Below, in pieces: positions 49,918-58,222 of a stretch of 64,000 bases of DNA. The position numbers and the translations under genes are program-made. The notes beneath the pieces are model-generated. The model was not told the DNA's origin and searched no databases. It saw only the letters and a program-made list of their open reading frames with translations. Within the stretch, counting starts at the first letter, position 1; each line of letters starts with the position of its first letter. The stretch comes from an uncultured Algibacter sp. (GTDB lineage Bacteria; Bacteroidota; Bacteroidia; Flavobacteriales; Flavobacteriaceae), in contig CANMZT010000017.1 in the NCBI GenBank assembly GCA_947502405.1, positions 1 to 64,000 on the forward strand, given 5' to 3'.

Positions 49918-51072
49918 ATGTTACAAAATAGAAGAATATATTTACCACCATTAAGCCTTATAGGCCCTGGAGCCTTAGATGATTTAGGAGAAGAACTAAA
50001 AACGCTTCCATACAAAAAAGCACTTTTTGTTACTGATAAAGTTTTAGTACAACTCGGAGTTGCACAAAAAGTATTAGATGTAGCTGAAGCCTCTAACATC
50101 GAGACTATAATGTTTGATGATGTCCATCCAAATCCAACTGTTAAAAATGTAAATGATGGTTTACAATTACTAAAAGAAAATGATTGTGACTTTATCTTGA
50201 CCTTAGGTGGGGGCTCTCCACAAGATTGTGGTAAAGCTATTGGTATTCTTGCAACTAACGGTGGGAATATTGAAGATTATGAAGGTATTCATTTGTCTCA
50301 ACGCGCTTCATTACCTATTATCGCCATAAATACAACTGCAGGTACTGCAAGTGAGGTAACCATAAATTATGTTATCACCGATGAGAAACGCCATATTAAA
50401 ATGGTAATGGTAGATAAAAATTGTTTGGTATCTATAGCCGTAAACGACCCCAAATTGATGTTGGGCAAACCACCAGCTTTAACGGCTGCTACAGGAATGG
50501 ATGCACTCACCCATGCTATAGAAACTTACGTAACCAAAGGAGCCTTTGGTTGGTCTGACGCCTTAGCATTAGAAGCCATTAAGCTCATTTCGCAAAGCCT
50601 AGAAAAAGCTGTTGTAGATGGTAAAGACCTTGAAGCTCGCAGCAAGATGGCTTGGGGGCAATTTATAGCTGGACAAGCGTTTTCAAATGCAGGCTTAGGC
50701 TTTGTACATTCTATGGCACACCAATTAGGAGGCATGTACGATTTGCCACATGGTGTTGCCAATGCTGTATTATTGCCACACGTAGAACAATTTAATATCC
50801 CTGCATGTGCACACAAACTAAAAAAGGTAGCAAGAGCAATGGGTGTTGGTGTTTTAGAAATGAGCGACACGCAAGGAGCTAATGCCGCTATAGAAGCTAT
50901 CAAAGCATTATCAAAATCTGTTGGTATTCCTTCTGGACTAAAAGAATTAGGCGTTAAAGAAGAAGATTTTGAAGAAATGGCCAAAAATGCTTTAGCTGAT
51001 GTATGTACAGGAGGTAATCCAAGAGAAGTAACCTTAGAAGATACCATTGCAATTTATAAGGCAGCTATGTAA
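49918..51072 (+). CDS. Iron-containing alcohol dehydrogenase
   Basis: This 384-residue group III alcohol dehydrogenase has an N-terminal NAD-binding domain with GGGSPQDCGKAIG and NTTAGTASEVT. Metal ligands lie in MDALTHAIETYV and GFVHSMAHQLGGMYDLPHG. It interconverts short-chain alcohols and aldehydes, typically in fermentation; the exact substrate is unknown. It stands alone, with an Fnr-like palindrome 75 nt upstream, which supports low-oxygen expression (inference). A terminator of the same family as that after htpG follows. Confidence 0.93.
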   Translation: MLQNRRIYLPPLSLIGPGALDDLGEELKTLPYKKALFVTDKVLVQLGVAQKVLDVAEASNIETIMFDDVHPNPTVKNVNDGLQLLKENDCDFILTLGGGSPQDCGKAIGILATNGGNIEDYEGIHLSQRASLPIIAINTTAGTASEVTINYVITDEKRHIKMVMVDKNCLVSIAVNDPKLMLGKPPALTAATGMDALTHAIETYVTKGAFGWSDALALEAIKLISQSLEKAVVDGKDLEARSKMAWGQFIAGQAFSNAGLGFVHSMAHQLGGMYDLPHGVANAVLLPHVEQFNIPACAHKLKKVARAMGVGVLEMSDTQGANAAIEAIKALSKSVGIPSGLKELGVKEEDFEEMAKNALADVCTGGNPREVTLEDTIAIYKAAM

Positions 51073-51131
51073 AATTTTTAATCACATCAGTGATAATTAA
51101 TTTATAAGCTATAATATTTTATCAATTTATT

Positions 51132-51163
51132 AAAACCACTTTGCTTTTTCAAAGTGGTTTTTT
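51132..51163. terminator. Terminator of the Fe-alcohol dehydrogenase gene
   Basis: AAAACCACTTTG and CAAAGTGGTTTT form the same stem as after htpG, with a 6-nt loop and T-run. Confidence 0.9.
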
Positions 51164-51248
51164 GTTAATTTAAAATACCCAAAACTTTTATTATAAAAGT
51201 CAATAATAACTCTCGTAACTTTTATACTTTTGAATACAAAATCAAACT

Positions 51249-52076
51249 ATGAGATATTTAACAATTTTACTTGCGCTTATCGTTTTTTCCTCATGCTCTG
51301 AGGATGATAGTGTAAAAGACTACAGAGAAGAAAATGAACAAGAAATTCTACAATACCTTTCTGAAAATAACCTAACCGCTGAAAAAAGTAATTCTGGGTT
51401 ATATTACATTATTGATAATCCAGGAACTGGAGAAACTCCTACAATATCAGATCGAGTAAAAATAACCTATAAAGGTTATTTTACTGATGGAACCGTTTTT
51501 GATGAAAGCACTGAAGGAATTTCTCTTTTTAATCTACAAAACACCATTAGAGGTTGGGCAGAAGGTATTACATATTTTAAAGAAGGTGGAAGCGGAAAAC
51601 TATTAGTCCCATCGCATTTAGGCTACGGAAGTAAAGATGAGAGAGGTATCCCTGGAGGTTCAGTTCTAATATTTGATATAGAACTTGTTTATGTAAACTA
51701 CGCTACTGAAAATGACGAGCAAATACAAAATTATTTAAGTGACAATGATATTATAGCTGAAAAAACTGAAACTGGGCTATATTATACAATAAACACTATT
51801 GGTACAGGTGATCAACCCACATTAACCAATAATGTAACAGTCACTTATTCAGGATATTTTCTTAATGATCAGGTTTTTGATGAAAGTACTGATAATATAA
51901 ATTTTGATTTAAGCACGTTGATTCCCGGATTTGCTGAAGGCATGACATATTTAAACGAAGGTGGCAGTGGTACCTTTTTTATACCAGCACATTTAGCATT
52001 TGGCAATAATGGCACTTTTAATATCCCTGGTGGTAGTGTATTAATTTTTAATGTAGAACTTATATCTATAAATTAA
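51249..52076 (+). CDS. FKBP-type peptidyl-prolyl isomerase lipoprotein, two domains
   Basis: This 275-residue lipoprotein (lipobox VFSSC, Cys16) has two FKBP domains (about 55-155 and 175-275). Both show the KITYKGYFTDGTVFDES / TVTYSGYFLNDQVFDES core and the IPGGSVLIFDIELV / IPGGSVLIFNVELI end. Each repeat is preceded by a NEQEILQYLSENNLTAEKS-like helix, so the protein arose by internal duplication. It probably catalyses proline isomerisation on the periplasmic side or at the surface; related proteins occur near gliding genes. Several aromatic pocket residues differ in the second domain. Confidence 0.9.
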   Translation: MRYLTILLALIVFSSCSEDDSVKDYREENEQEILQYLSENNLTAEKSNSGLYYIIDNPGTGETPTISDRVKITYKGYFTDGTVFDESTEGISLFNLQNTIRGWAEGITYFKEGGSGKLLVPSHLGYGSKDERGIPGGSVLIFDIELVYVNYATENDEQIQNYLSDNDIIAEKTETGLYYTINTIGTGDQPTLTNNVTVTYSGYFLNDQVFDESTDNINFDLSTLIPGFAEGMTYLNEGGSGTFFIPAHLAFGNNGTFNIPGGSVLIFNVELISIN

Positions 52077-52100
52077 AACACATTATTTAACTTAAAAATA

Positions 52101-52135
52101 AAAACCACTTTGTGAAAACGAAGTGGTTTTTGTTT
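52101..52135. terminator. Terminator of the FKBP gene
   Basis: AAAACCACTTTG pairs with CGAAGTGGTTTT (one wobble), followed by T-runs. This is a third member of the same terminator type. Confidence 0.88.
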
Positions 52136-52223
52136 TTTTAAACTTGACTTTGTTGAAATTTTCAGCTAACTTAGTTTATAGTTTAATCTATGCAAAACCA
52201 ATTAATTAAAAAACCAGATAAAT

Positions 52224-52589
52224 ATGAAAGTTACAGTCGAAAAAAACGAAAAAGTTGCTAGCATGATATTTGGGTCTATTTACCCACATTACCTAAATAG
52301 ATTAGAAAAAAATGGTAGAACAAAAGAAGAACTCAACCAAGTCATTGAATGGTTTACTGGTTTTGATCAAAATACCTTACAAACACTAATTGATGAAAAA
52401 GTAACTTTTAGAACATTTTTTCAAAAAGCTAAAATAAATCCTAATGCACACTTAATTAGAGGAGTTGTTTGTGGTTATCGCATTGAAGAAATAGAAGATG
52501 AGTTTGAAGTTTATAAACAATGTAGGCGTATGGAAAAACTGATTGATGAATTGGCAAAAGGTCGTAAAGTGGAGAAAATTTTACGTTAA
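52224..52589 (+). CDS. DUF2200 family protein
   Basis: This 121-residue cytoplasmic protein matches DUF2200 along its length: FGSIYPHYLNRLEKNGRTKE, VIEWFTGFD, TFRTFFQKA, LIRGVVCGYRIEEIED and the closing MEKLIDELAKGRKVEKIL. The family is widespread and its function is unknown. It stands alone between two short intergenic gaps. Confidence 0.9.
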   Translation: MKVTVEKNEKVASMIFGSIYPHYLNRLEKNGRTKEELNQVIEWFTGFDQNTLQTLIDEKVTFRTFFQKAKINPNAHLIRGVVCGYRIEEIEDEFEVYKQCRRMEKLIDELAKGRKVEKILR

Positions 52590-52638
52590 GAAAAAAAGTA
52601 AAAACTAGTATAATATAGAATCAAAAAAAAAACTTTTA

Positions 52639-53034
52639 ATGCAAAACATTACTAACAATCTCAACACCTTCAGGATTTTATACTTAGTAAAAGGTATTCT
52701 TACCTTATGTTTTTCAATTTTTTTTATTTTATACGGGTGCATGGGTTTCATTTTTGGAGCCATAGCAGAAAATCAAGATACACATACTGATTTACCATTT
52801 AATTTTGGTTGGATTTTTGCTATTATCGGTGGTATCGGGTTAATCTTTTGTATAACTTTTGGAATACTTACACTCTTAGCTTCAAAATACCTTAAAGAAG
52901 TAAAGAACTATAACTTCATTTTTGTTGTTGCTATTTTAAATTGTCTTACAGGAGTATTAGGGATTCTTTTGGGAGTCTTTACCTTAGTAGAATTAACAAA
53001 ACCAGAAATTAAAACCCTTTTCAATAAATCCTAA
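52639..53034 (+). CDS. Hypothetical three-helix membrane protein
   Basis: This 131-residue protein has hydrophobic segments near 15-40 (LVKGILTLCFSIFFILYGCM), 53-80 and 93-118, giving three probable membrane helices. I do not recognise a family beyond general similarity to small Bacteroidota membrane proteins. Its stop codon directly abuts the ATG of the MOSC gene, so the two are probably co-translated. Confidence 0.7.
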   Translation: MQNITNNLNTFRILYLVKGILTLCFSIFFILYGCMGFIFGAIAENQDTHTDLPFNFGWIFAIIGGIGLIFCITFGILTLLASKYLKEVKNYNFIFVVAILNCLTGVLGILLGVFTLVELTKPEIKTLFNKS

Positions 53035-53670
53035 ATGAAAATCATTTCAACAAACATAGCAAAACCAACCACCATTATATGGAATAATAAAGAAGAAACA
53101 ACTGGTATTTACAAAAAACCTGTAAATAAAGCTATATTCTTAGGAAATGAGAATGTTGAAAATGATGAAGTCTCAGACAGGAAACATCATGGTGGCGAGT
53201 TTAAAGCTTGTTATTTATTTTCAGTTGATCAATATGATTTCTGGAAAAATCTATACCCAAATCTAAATTGGGAATTAGGAATGTTTGGTGAGAACCTTTC
53301 TGTTTCTGGTTTAAACGAAAAAGAGATTCATATAGGAGATATTTATAGAATAGGTTCTGCTCTAGTTCAAGTTACCCAACCTAGAGAACCTTGCTATAAA
53401 TTTGGAGTTAAATTTGGCACTCAAAAAGTTTTAAAAGAATTTATTGAAAATGGGTATCCAGGAACCTACATACGAATATTAGAAGAAGGCCGTGTAAAAA
53501 CTGGTGATACTTTACAATTGATTGAAAAAGCAAAAAACAGTATTAGCACTTGGGAATTATTCAATTTGTTATATAGTAAAGAAAAAAATCAGGATCATAT
53601 AAAATTGATGATAGCAAACAACGCATTACCTAAAAAAAAACGTGATGAACTAGCATCTTTTTTAAAGTAA
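53035..53670 (+). CDS. MOSC domain protein
   Basis: This 211-residue protein has a MOSC (molybdenum cofactor sulfurase C-terminal) fold of the YiiM type: DRKHHGGEFKACYLFS, FGENLSVSGLNE, GDIYRIGSALVQVTQPREPC with the conserved cysteine, and YPGTYIRILEEG. YiiM relatives bind molybdenum cofactor and reduce N-hydroxylated compounds. The substrate here is unknown. It starts immediately after the membrane-protein gene's stop. Confidence 0.9.
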   Translation: MKIISTNIAKPTTIIWNNKEETTGIYKKPVNKAIFLGNENVENDEVSDRKHHGGEFKACYLFSVDQYDFWKNLYPNLNWELGMFGENLSVSGLNEKEIHIGDIYRIGSALVQVTQPREPCYKFGVKFGTQKVLKEFIENGYPGTYIRILEEGRVKTGDTLQLIEKAKNSISTWELFNLLYSKEKNQDHIKLMIANNALPKKKRDELASFLK

Positions 53671-53688
53671 GATTGCTTTGCTTTAACC

Positions 53689-53696
53689 TATCTTTG
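53689..53696 (+). promoter_or_regulatory. -7 element (TATCTTTG) of the DEAD helicase gene
   Basis: This is an exact TAnnTTTG match 17 nt before the helicase start codon, which implies a very short leader. The -33 TTG is not clear. Confidence 0.5.
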
Positions 53697-53712
53697 CGAC
53701 AAACTCTTATAA

Positions 53713-54954
53713 ATGTCTTTTAAAGATTTAAAACTAAGCCGCCCCATTTTACGTGCCGTTGCTGAGGCTGGATATGATAACCCAACCTTGGTTCAAGAAA
53801 AAACAATTCCGCATATCTTAGACAAAAAAGATGTAATTGTTTCTGCTCAAACTGGTACAGGTAAAACAGCCGCTTTTGCGCTTCCTATATTACAATCATT
53901 ATTAAATAAACAAGATGCTCCCAAAAAAGGAAAAACTATTAAAGCATTAGTAGTAAGTCCTACAAGAGAATTGGCTATTCAAATTGAAGATAATTTTAAA
54001 ACCTACAACACCTATACAAATTTAAGAACCACTGTAATCTATGGAGGAACCTCCATTGAACCCCAAAAAGATGTTTTAAGAAAAGGGGTTGATATTTTAA
54101 TTGCCACTCCTGGTCGTTTACTAGATTTACATAAACAAGACGTTATTAACCTTGATTATGTTGAAACCCTTGTTTTGGATGAAGCAGATTTAATGCTAGA
54201 TATGGGTTTTATTGATGATGTTAGAAAAATTGAACGTTTATGTACTAAAGATAAACAGATTCTGTTATTTTCAGCAACCATTCCTCATAAGGTTGAATAT
54301 TTGGCAAATACCATTTTAAATACTCCTGAACGCATTGAAATAGCCAAAAACTCCTCAACATCAAAAGATGTTAAGCAACTGCTTTACTATGTTCCTAAAA
54401 GGAATAAAATTGAATTGTGTTTACATGTTTTACGAAATACAATTAAAGGCAATATCATCATCTTCAGACGCACCAAGTTTGGTGTAGACAAGCTTGAAAA
54501 AACCTTACTAAAAAATGGTTACAAAGTAGATAGTGTTCACGGGGATAAAAGTCAGATAGCAAGACAGGATGCATTAAACAGGTTTAAAAGGGGTGATATT
54601 AATATTTTAATAGCTACCGATGTTGCTGCTCGCGGTATAGATATTAACGAATTAGATGCCGTTATTAATTTTGACCTGCCTAACATCCCTGAAACTTATG
54701 TACATAGAATAGGTAGAACGGCTAGAGCTGGACAGTCTGGGACTGCATATTCTTTTTGTTCTGCTGATGAGAAAAACTATATAAAATCCATTCAACACTT
54801 AATACAACTTCAAATTGATATTGTTGAAGATCACCCTTACCCGTTAGATCCTAAAGCTAAACCAATAGTACACAAATCTAAAAAAACAGCTAGTAAACAC
54901 CGAAAAGGCAGAAAAAGTCAAGCATCAAAAAAGAAAAAGAAACGTTGGTATTAA
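53713..54954 (+). CDS. DEAD-box RNA helicase (RhlE-like)
   Basis: This 413-residue ATP-dependent RNA helicase has all core motifs in order: Q-motif region DNPTLVQEKTIP, AQTGTGKTAAF, PTRELAIQ, TPGRLL, DEAD (VLDEADLMLDMGF), SAT, and in the second domain DVAARGIDI and HRIGRTARAG. The C-terminal 35 residues are highly basic and end KSQASKKKKKRWY, a likely RNA-binding tail. RhlE-type helicases act in ribosome assembly and cold adaptation. It is transcribed alone. Confidence 0.94.
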   Translation: MSFKDLKLSRPILRAVAEAGYDNPTLVQEKTIPHILDKKDVIVSAQTGTGKTAAFALPILQSLLNKQDAPKKGKTIKALVVSPTRELAIQIEDNFKTYNTYTNLRTTVIYGGTSIEPQKDVLRKGVDILIATPGRLLDLHKQDVINLDYVETLVLDEADLMLDMGFIDDVRKIERLCTKDKQILLFSATIPHKVEYLANTILNTPERIEIAKNSSTSKDVKQLLYYVPKRNKIELCLHVLRNTIKGNIIIFRRTKFGVDKLEKTLLKNGYKVDSVHGDKSQIARQDALNRFKRGDINILIATDVAARGIDINELDAVINFDLPNIPETYVHRIGRTARAGQSGTAYSFCSADEKNYIKSIQHLIQLQIDIVEDHPYPLDPKAKPIVHKSKKTASKHRKGRKSQASKKKKKRWY

Positions 54955-55041
54955 AGTTCAATTTTTAGCAGAAAAACTACAATCAGCGCTTATGAAAATA
55001 AATTAAACTTTATAAGCTACTTAATAAATTAGATCTAGTTT

Positions 55042-55707
55042 TTATTTTACTAAAAAATCAAAATACGTTTTTGGGAAAGGCTCTCCTCTTAAAGTAAAAT
55101 GCCACCACTCTTTAGAGTAATTTCTAAAACCAAATTTCAGCATAAATGTTTGAAGTAATTGCCTATTATACCGCTGTTTATTGGAAAGGTTTTTGTGATT
55201 TACCCATGATTCTTCTCCAAAAAAATCATAAGCACTTCCCATATCCAATGGGATACCAGTATTCCCATCAATAATTGTTAAATCTATTGTACTGCCACGG
55301 CTATGTCCAGATCTGGATGCTATATACTCTTCTTTAAAAAGGTTTCTTTTTTTAACATTAGGGTAAAACTTATGCTTATTAATGGTATCATTTAAATCTT
55401 TTGCCCAAACAATAAAATGATTTACTGCACGCTGTGGTCTATAACCATCATAAACTTTTAAGCATAGGTTTTGTTCTTGTAAAGCTTCATGAACGTATTT
55501 AAGAGCTTTAGCAGTTTGCTGCGTTAAAATTAGCCTATTAGATTCATAACCATCAATTGGTTTACCTACAAAATTATTACTGGTATAATAACGAAGTTCA
55601 ACATCTAAATCAGGAATCATATCATGTACATACACAAAACCCTTTGGAAGTTGCGCATTTAAAGTTATGCAAGCAAGAAAAAATAGAAAAGCAAATTTAT
55701 ACTTCAT
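55042..55707 (-). CDS. M15 family D-alanyl-D-alanine dipeptidase (VanX/DdpX-like)
   Basis: This 221-residue exported peptidase has a signal peptide (MKYKFAFLFFLACITLNAQ). The M15D zinc motif SxHxxGxxxD is present as SGHSRGSTIDLT, with the third ligand and catalytic Glu in EWWHF. DGYRPQRAV is also characteristic. It cleaves D-Ala-D-Ala, most likely for cell-wall recycling rather than vancomycin resistance, as no vanA or vanH genes are present. It is monocistronic and divergent from alkB. Confidence 0.92.
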   Translation of the reverse strand: MKYKFAFLFFLACITLNAQLPKGFVYVHDMIPDLDVELRYYTSNNFVGKPIDGYESNRLILTQQTAKALKYVHEALQEQNLCLKVYDGYRPQRAVNHFIVWAKDLNDTINKHKFYPNVKKRNLFKEEYIASRSGHSRGSTIDLTIIDGNTGIPLDMGSAYDFFGEESWVNHKNLSNKQRYNRQLLQTFMLKFGFRNYSKEWWHFTLRGEPFPKTYFDFLVK

Positions 55708-55746
55708 TTTGATATTGAATTATGCTAATTTAGAAAATAAAAGAAT

Positions 55747-56340
55747 ATGCTTTTTGAAAGTTCAATAAATTTAAATTTAAAAGATGGTGAAGTTCGTTAT
55801 TACCCAAAATTTTTCAATACAAATGAAGCTAACTCATACTTCAATGCTTTATTGAAAAGCCTAGAGTGGAAACAAGATGATATTACAGTTTTTGGAAAAA
55901 CATATTTACAACCAAGGCTGACAGCATTTTACTCCAATAATAAAAACACTTATAAATACAGTAACATTACTATGAAACCTCATAGTTTTAAAGGCGAATT
56001 GTTAGAAATTAAAGATAAAATTGAAGCTGAATTGCAGATTAAATTCACAAGTTGTTTAGCAAATTTATATAGAGATGGTAAAGATAGTAATGGTTGGCAT
56101 GCTGATGATGAAAAAGAACTTGGTAAAAACCCTATAATCGCTTCAGTTTCATTCGGAGCAGAACGGGTTTTCCATTTTAAACATAAAAAAGATTCAACTA
56201 TAAAATCTAAATTGGTTTTACAACATGGGAGTCTTTTATTAATGCAAGGAGAAACCCAGCATAATTGGCTTCATCAAATACCTAAAACCAAAAAACAAAT
56301 AGGGAAACGAATTAATTTAACATTTAGAATTATTGCATAA
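55747..56340 (+). CDS. alkB: AlkB family 2-oxoglutarate-dependent DNA repair dioxygenase
   Basis: This 197-residue Fe(II)/2-oxoglutarate oxygenase reverses N-alkyl damage in DNA or RNA. The iron ligands are visible as HxD in NGWHADDEKELG and a later His in TQHNWLHQIPK; the 2-oxoglutarate arginines lie in GKRINLTFR. SVSFGAERVFHFKHK is typical of the short AlkB/ALKBH2-like branch. It is monocistronic with a terminator overlapping its stop codon. Confidence 0.93.
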   Translation: MLFESSINLNLKDGEVRYYPKFFNTNEANSYFNALLKSLEWKQDDITVFGKTYLQPRLTAFYSNNKNTYKYSNITMKPHSFKGELLEIKDKIEAELQIKFTSCLANLYRDGKDSNGWHADDEKELGKNPIIASVSFGAERVFHFKHKKDSTIKSKLVLQHGSLLLMQGETQHNWLHQIPKTKKQIGKRINLTFRIIA

Positions 56341-56370
56341 AAAAACCGAGTTCCCTCAAACTCGGTTTTT
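56341..56370. terminator. Terminator of alkB
   Basis: AAAAACCGAGT and ACTCGGTTTTT form an 11-bp stem around an 8-nt loop, starting directly after the stop codon. Confidence 0.9.
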
Positions 56371-56861
56371 TCTCAATTTGCTTTTTTTATTATGATGCTA
56401 GATTTGGGGTTTCCGTTTTTAACAACATAATGCAAATATTAATTAATTAATCCATTGAACTAAAAAGTGTGTTATTTAGTACACTTCAAATATATAATTA
56501 TGAAATATATTTAAACGATTAAATACATTTAAAATCGATAAAATGCATAAAATTTTAACATTTATAGGTGAGTTAATTGATATTATCGATGAAATACACT
56601 TTTAAAGTTAATTAAAAACAAGTCTATTCTACATCAAATTGGTACAAGACAGAGCAAAACATAAAAAAAGCACCCTAAAATCAGGGTGCTTTTTTACTAA
56701 CTAACCAACCAAAATATGAGTTACAATTCTAAGTTTAAAGTAACCACTCAATAAACTATTTATTCAAATTGTAATCACTTATTATATATCAACTACTGTG
56801 CCAAAATAAATATATTGCTCTTTTTTGTTTTAGTATATTAGATTTTCAAAACAAGATAAAT
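56371..56861. other. Gene-free interval before the DUF819 gene
   Basis: This 491-bp stretch is extremely AT-rich. It contains a second terminator (56665-56695) that no annotated gene accounts for, followed by ACTAACTAACCAACCAAA. A 20-codon frame (56543-56605, MHKILTFIGELIDIIDEIHF) is present but has no supporting evidence. The terminator suggests a short non-coding transcript between it and alkB. Confidence 0.6.
56665..56695. terminator. Orphan terminator
   Basis: AAAAAGCACCCT and AGGGTGCTTTTT form a 12-bp stem around a 6-nt loop with a T-run. It lies about 320 nt after alkB, which already has its own terminator, and 170 nt before the DUF819 gene. Confidence 0.85.
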
Positions 56862-58172
56862 ATGGATGTTAAACCACTTTTTACTAACGACACTATAGTT
56901 TTTGGTTTATTAATGCTTGCCTTAGGTTTTATATTTTATACAGAGACATTAAAAGGTGGGTTTTGGGGAAAATTTTATAAAATAGTACCTAGTTTATTTT
57001 TAGCATATATGATACCTGCTATTTTTACAACTTCTGGTTTAATAGCTCCTGATTGGACTACTATAGACGCAACAGGTAATACAATTAAGCATACTTCCCA
57101 ATTATATTATGTAGCAAGTAGATATTTACTACCTGCAGCTTTGGTTTTAATGACCTTAAGTATAGATTTAAAAGGCGTTTTTAACCTAGGTTGGAAAGCA
57201 CTGATTATGTTTTTTACAGGAACAATAGGAATTGTTATCGGAGGGCCAATTGCAATTTTATTAATCTCAATAGTATCACCTGAAACTGTTGGAGGCGTTG
57301 GTCCTGATGCAGTATGGCGAGGTTTATCAACCTTAGCAGGCAGTTGGATTGGTGGCGGTGCAAATCAAACCGCTATGCTAGAAATTTATGGTTATAACCA
57401 AAAACTATATGGAGGCATGGTTTTCGTTGATATTGTTGTAGCAAATATTTGGATGGCTTTAATACTTATAGGAATTGGAAAAAGAAAACGCATTAATAAA
57501 TGGTTAAAAGCTGATACATCTTCAATAGAAGGCTTGAAAGAAAAAGTATCTTCTTTCTCTGATAAGGTAAAACGTAACCCGTCATTATCAGATATTGTAA
57601 TCATTACAGCCATTGCGTTTGGTACCGTAAGTTTTGCTCATATGGGAGCTGGTTTTATGGCGCCTATTTTTGAAAATTTAGTTGCTAGTTTTGAATCTAC
57701 TACATGGAAAAATATTTTTACTTTCTTAGAATCTAAATTTTTCTGGATGATTAGTATTTCAACACTAGTTGCCATTCTTTTATCATTTACAAAGGCAAAA
57801 AATTATGAAGGTGCTGGTGCTAGTAAATTTGGAAGCCTTTTTATTTATATACTAGTCGCTACTATAGGTATGAAAATGGATTTAACTTTAATCTTTGATA
57901 ATTTAGGACTTATTGCTATTGGTATAGTTTGGATGAGTATTCATGCAGGGTTGCTAATTCTAGTAGCTAAAATTATAAGGGCACCATATTTCTTTTTAGC
58001 AGTAGGTAGTCAAGCCAATGTTGGCGGAGCAGCATCAGCTCCTGTTGTTGCATCAGCTTTTCACCCATCTTTAGCAACGGTTGGAGTACTTTTAGCTGTC
58101 TTTGGATATGCTGTTGGAACTATCGCTGCAATTGCTTGTACTATTTTAATGGAATTGGCATCTGTTAGCTAG
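56862..58172 (+). CDS. DUF819 family membrane protein
   Basis: This 436-residue inner-membrane protein has about 10-12 predicted helices. It matches DUF819 (YjcL-like): LIAPDWTTI, the SRYLLPAALVLMTLSIDLKG segment, LAGSWIGGGANQTAMLE, and GSQANVGGAASAPVVASAFH late in the chain. The two glycine-rich asparagine motifs are reminiscent of carboxylate transporters, so transport is plausible but unproven. It is followed after 50 nt by a DUF4369 lipoprotein, possibly in the same transcript. Confidence 0.9.
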   Translation: MDVKPLFTNDTIVFGLLMLALGFIFYTETLKGGFWGKFYKIVPSLFLAYMIPAIFTTSGLIAPDWTTIDATGNTIKHTSQLYYVASRYLLPAALVLMTLSIDLKGVFNLGWKALIMFFTGTIGIVIGGPIAILLISIVSPETVGGVGPDAVWRGLSTLAGSWIGGGANQTAMLEIYGYNQKLYGGMVFVDIVVANIWMALILIGIGKRKRINKWLKADTSSIEGLKEKVSSFSDKVKRNPSLSDIVIITAIAFGTVSFAHMGAGFMAPIFENLVASFESTTWKNIFTFLESKFFWMISISTLVAILLSFTKAKNYEGAGASKFGSLFIYILVATIGMKMDLTLIFDNLGLIAIGIVWMSIHAGLLILVAKIIRAPYFFLAVGSQANVGGAASAPVVASAFHPSLATVGVLLAVFGYAVGTIAAIACTILMELASVS

Positions 58173-58222
58173 TTTATAAAAAATAATTATAAGATATTTG
58201 TTGCTCAATATCATATATAAAA

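Noticed and set aside
50526-51047. 173-codon minus-strand open frame
   Set aside because: It is antisense to the Fe-alcohol dehydrogenase gene and reflects its codon pattern.
51249-52076. Two separate FKBP genes
   Set aside because: The two domains are in one uninterrupted frame with a single signal peptide, so it is one duplicated-domain protein.
55042-55707. Vancomycin-resistance gene
   Set aside because: VanX-like dipeptidase is present without vanA, vanH or a regulator, so a recycling role is more likely.
56543-56605. 20-codon frame MHKILTFIGELIDIIDEIHF
   Set aside because: It is short, in very AT-rich DNA, without a visible ribosome-binding context. Kept only as a note under the orphan-terminator finding.
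58193-58212. Inverted repeat GATATT...AATATC upstream of the DUF4369 gene
   Set aside because: Six-base AT-rich arms with an 8-nt spacer are expected by chance here.
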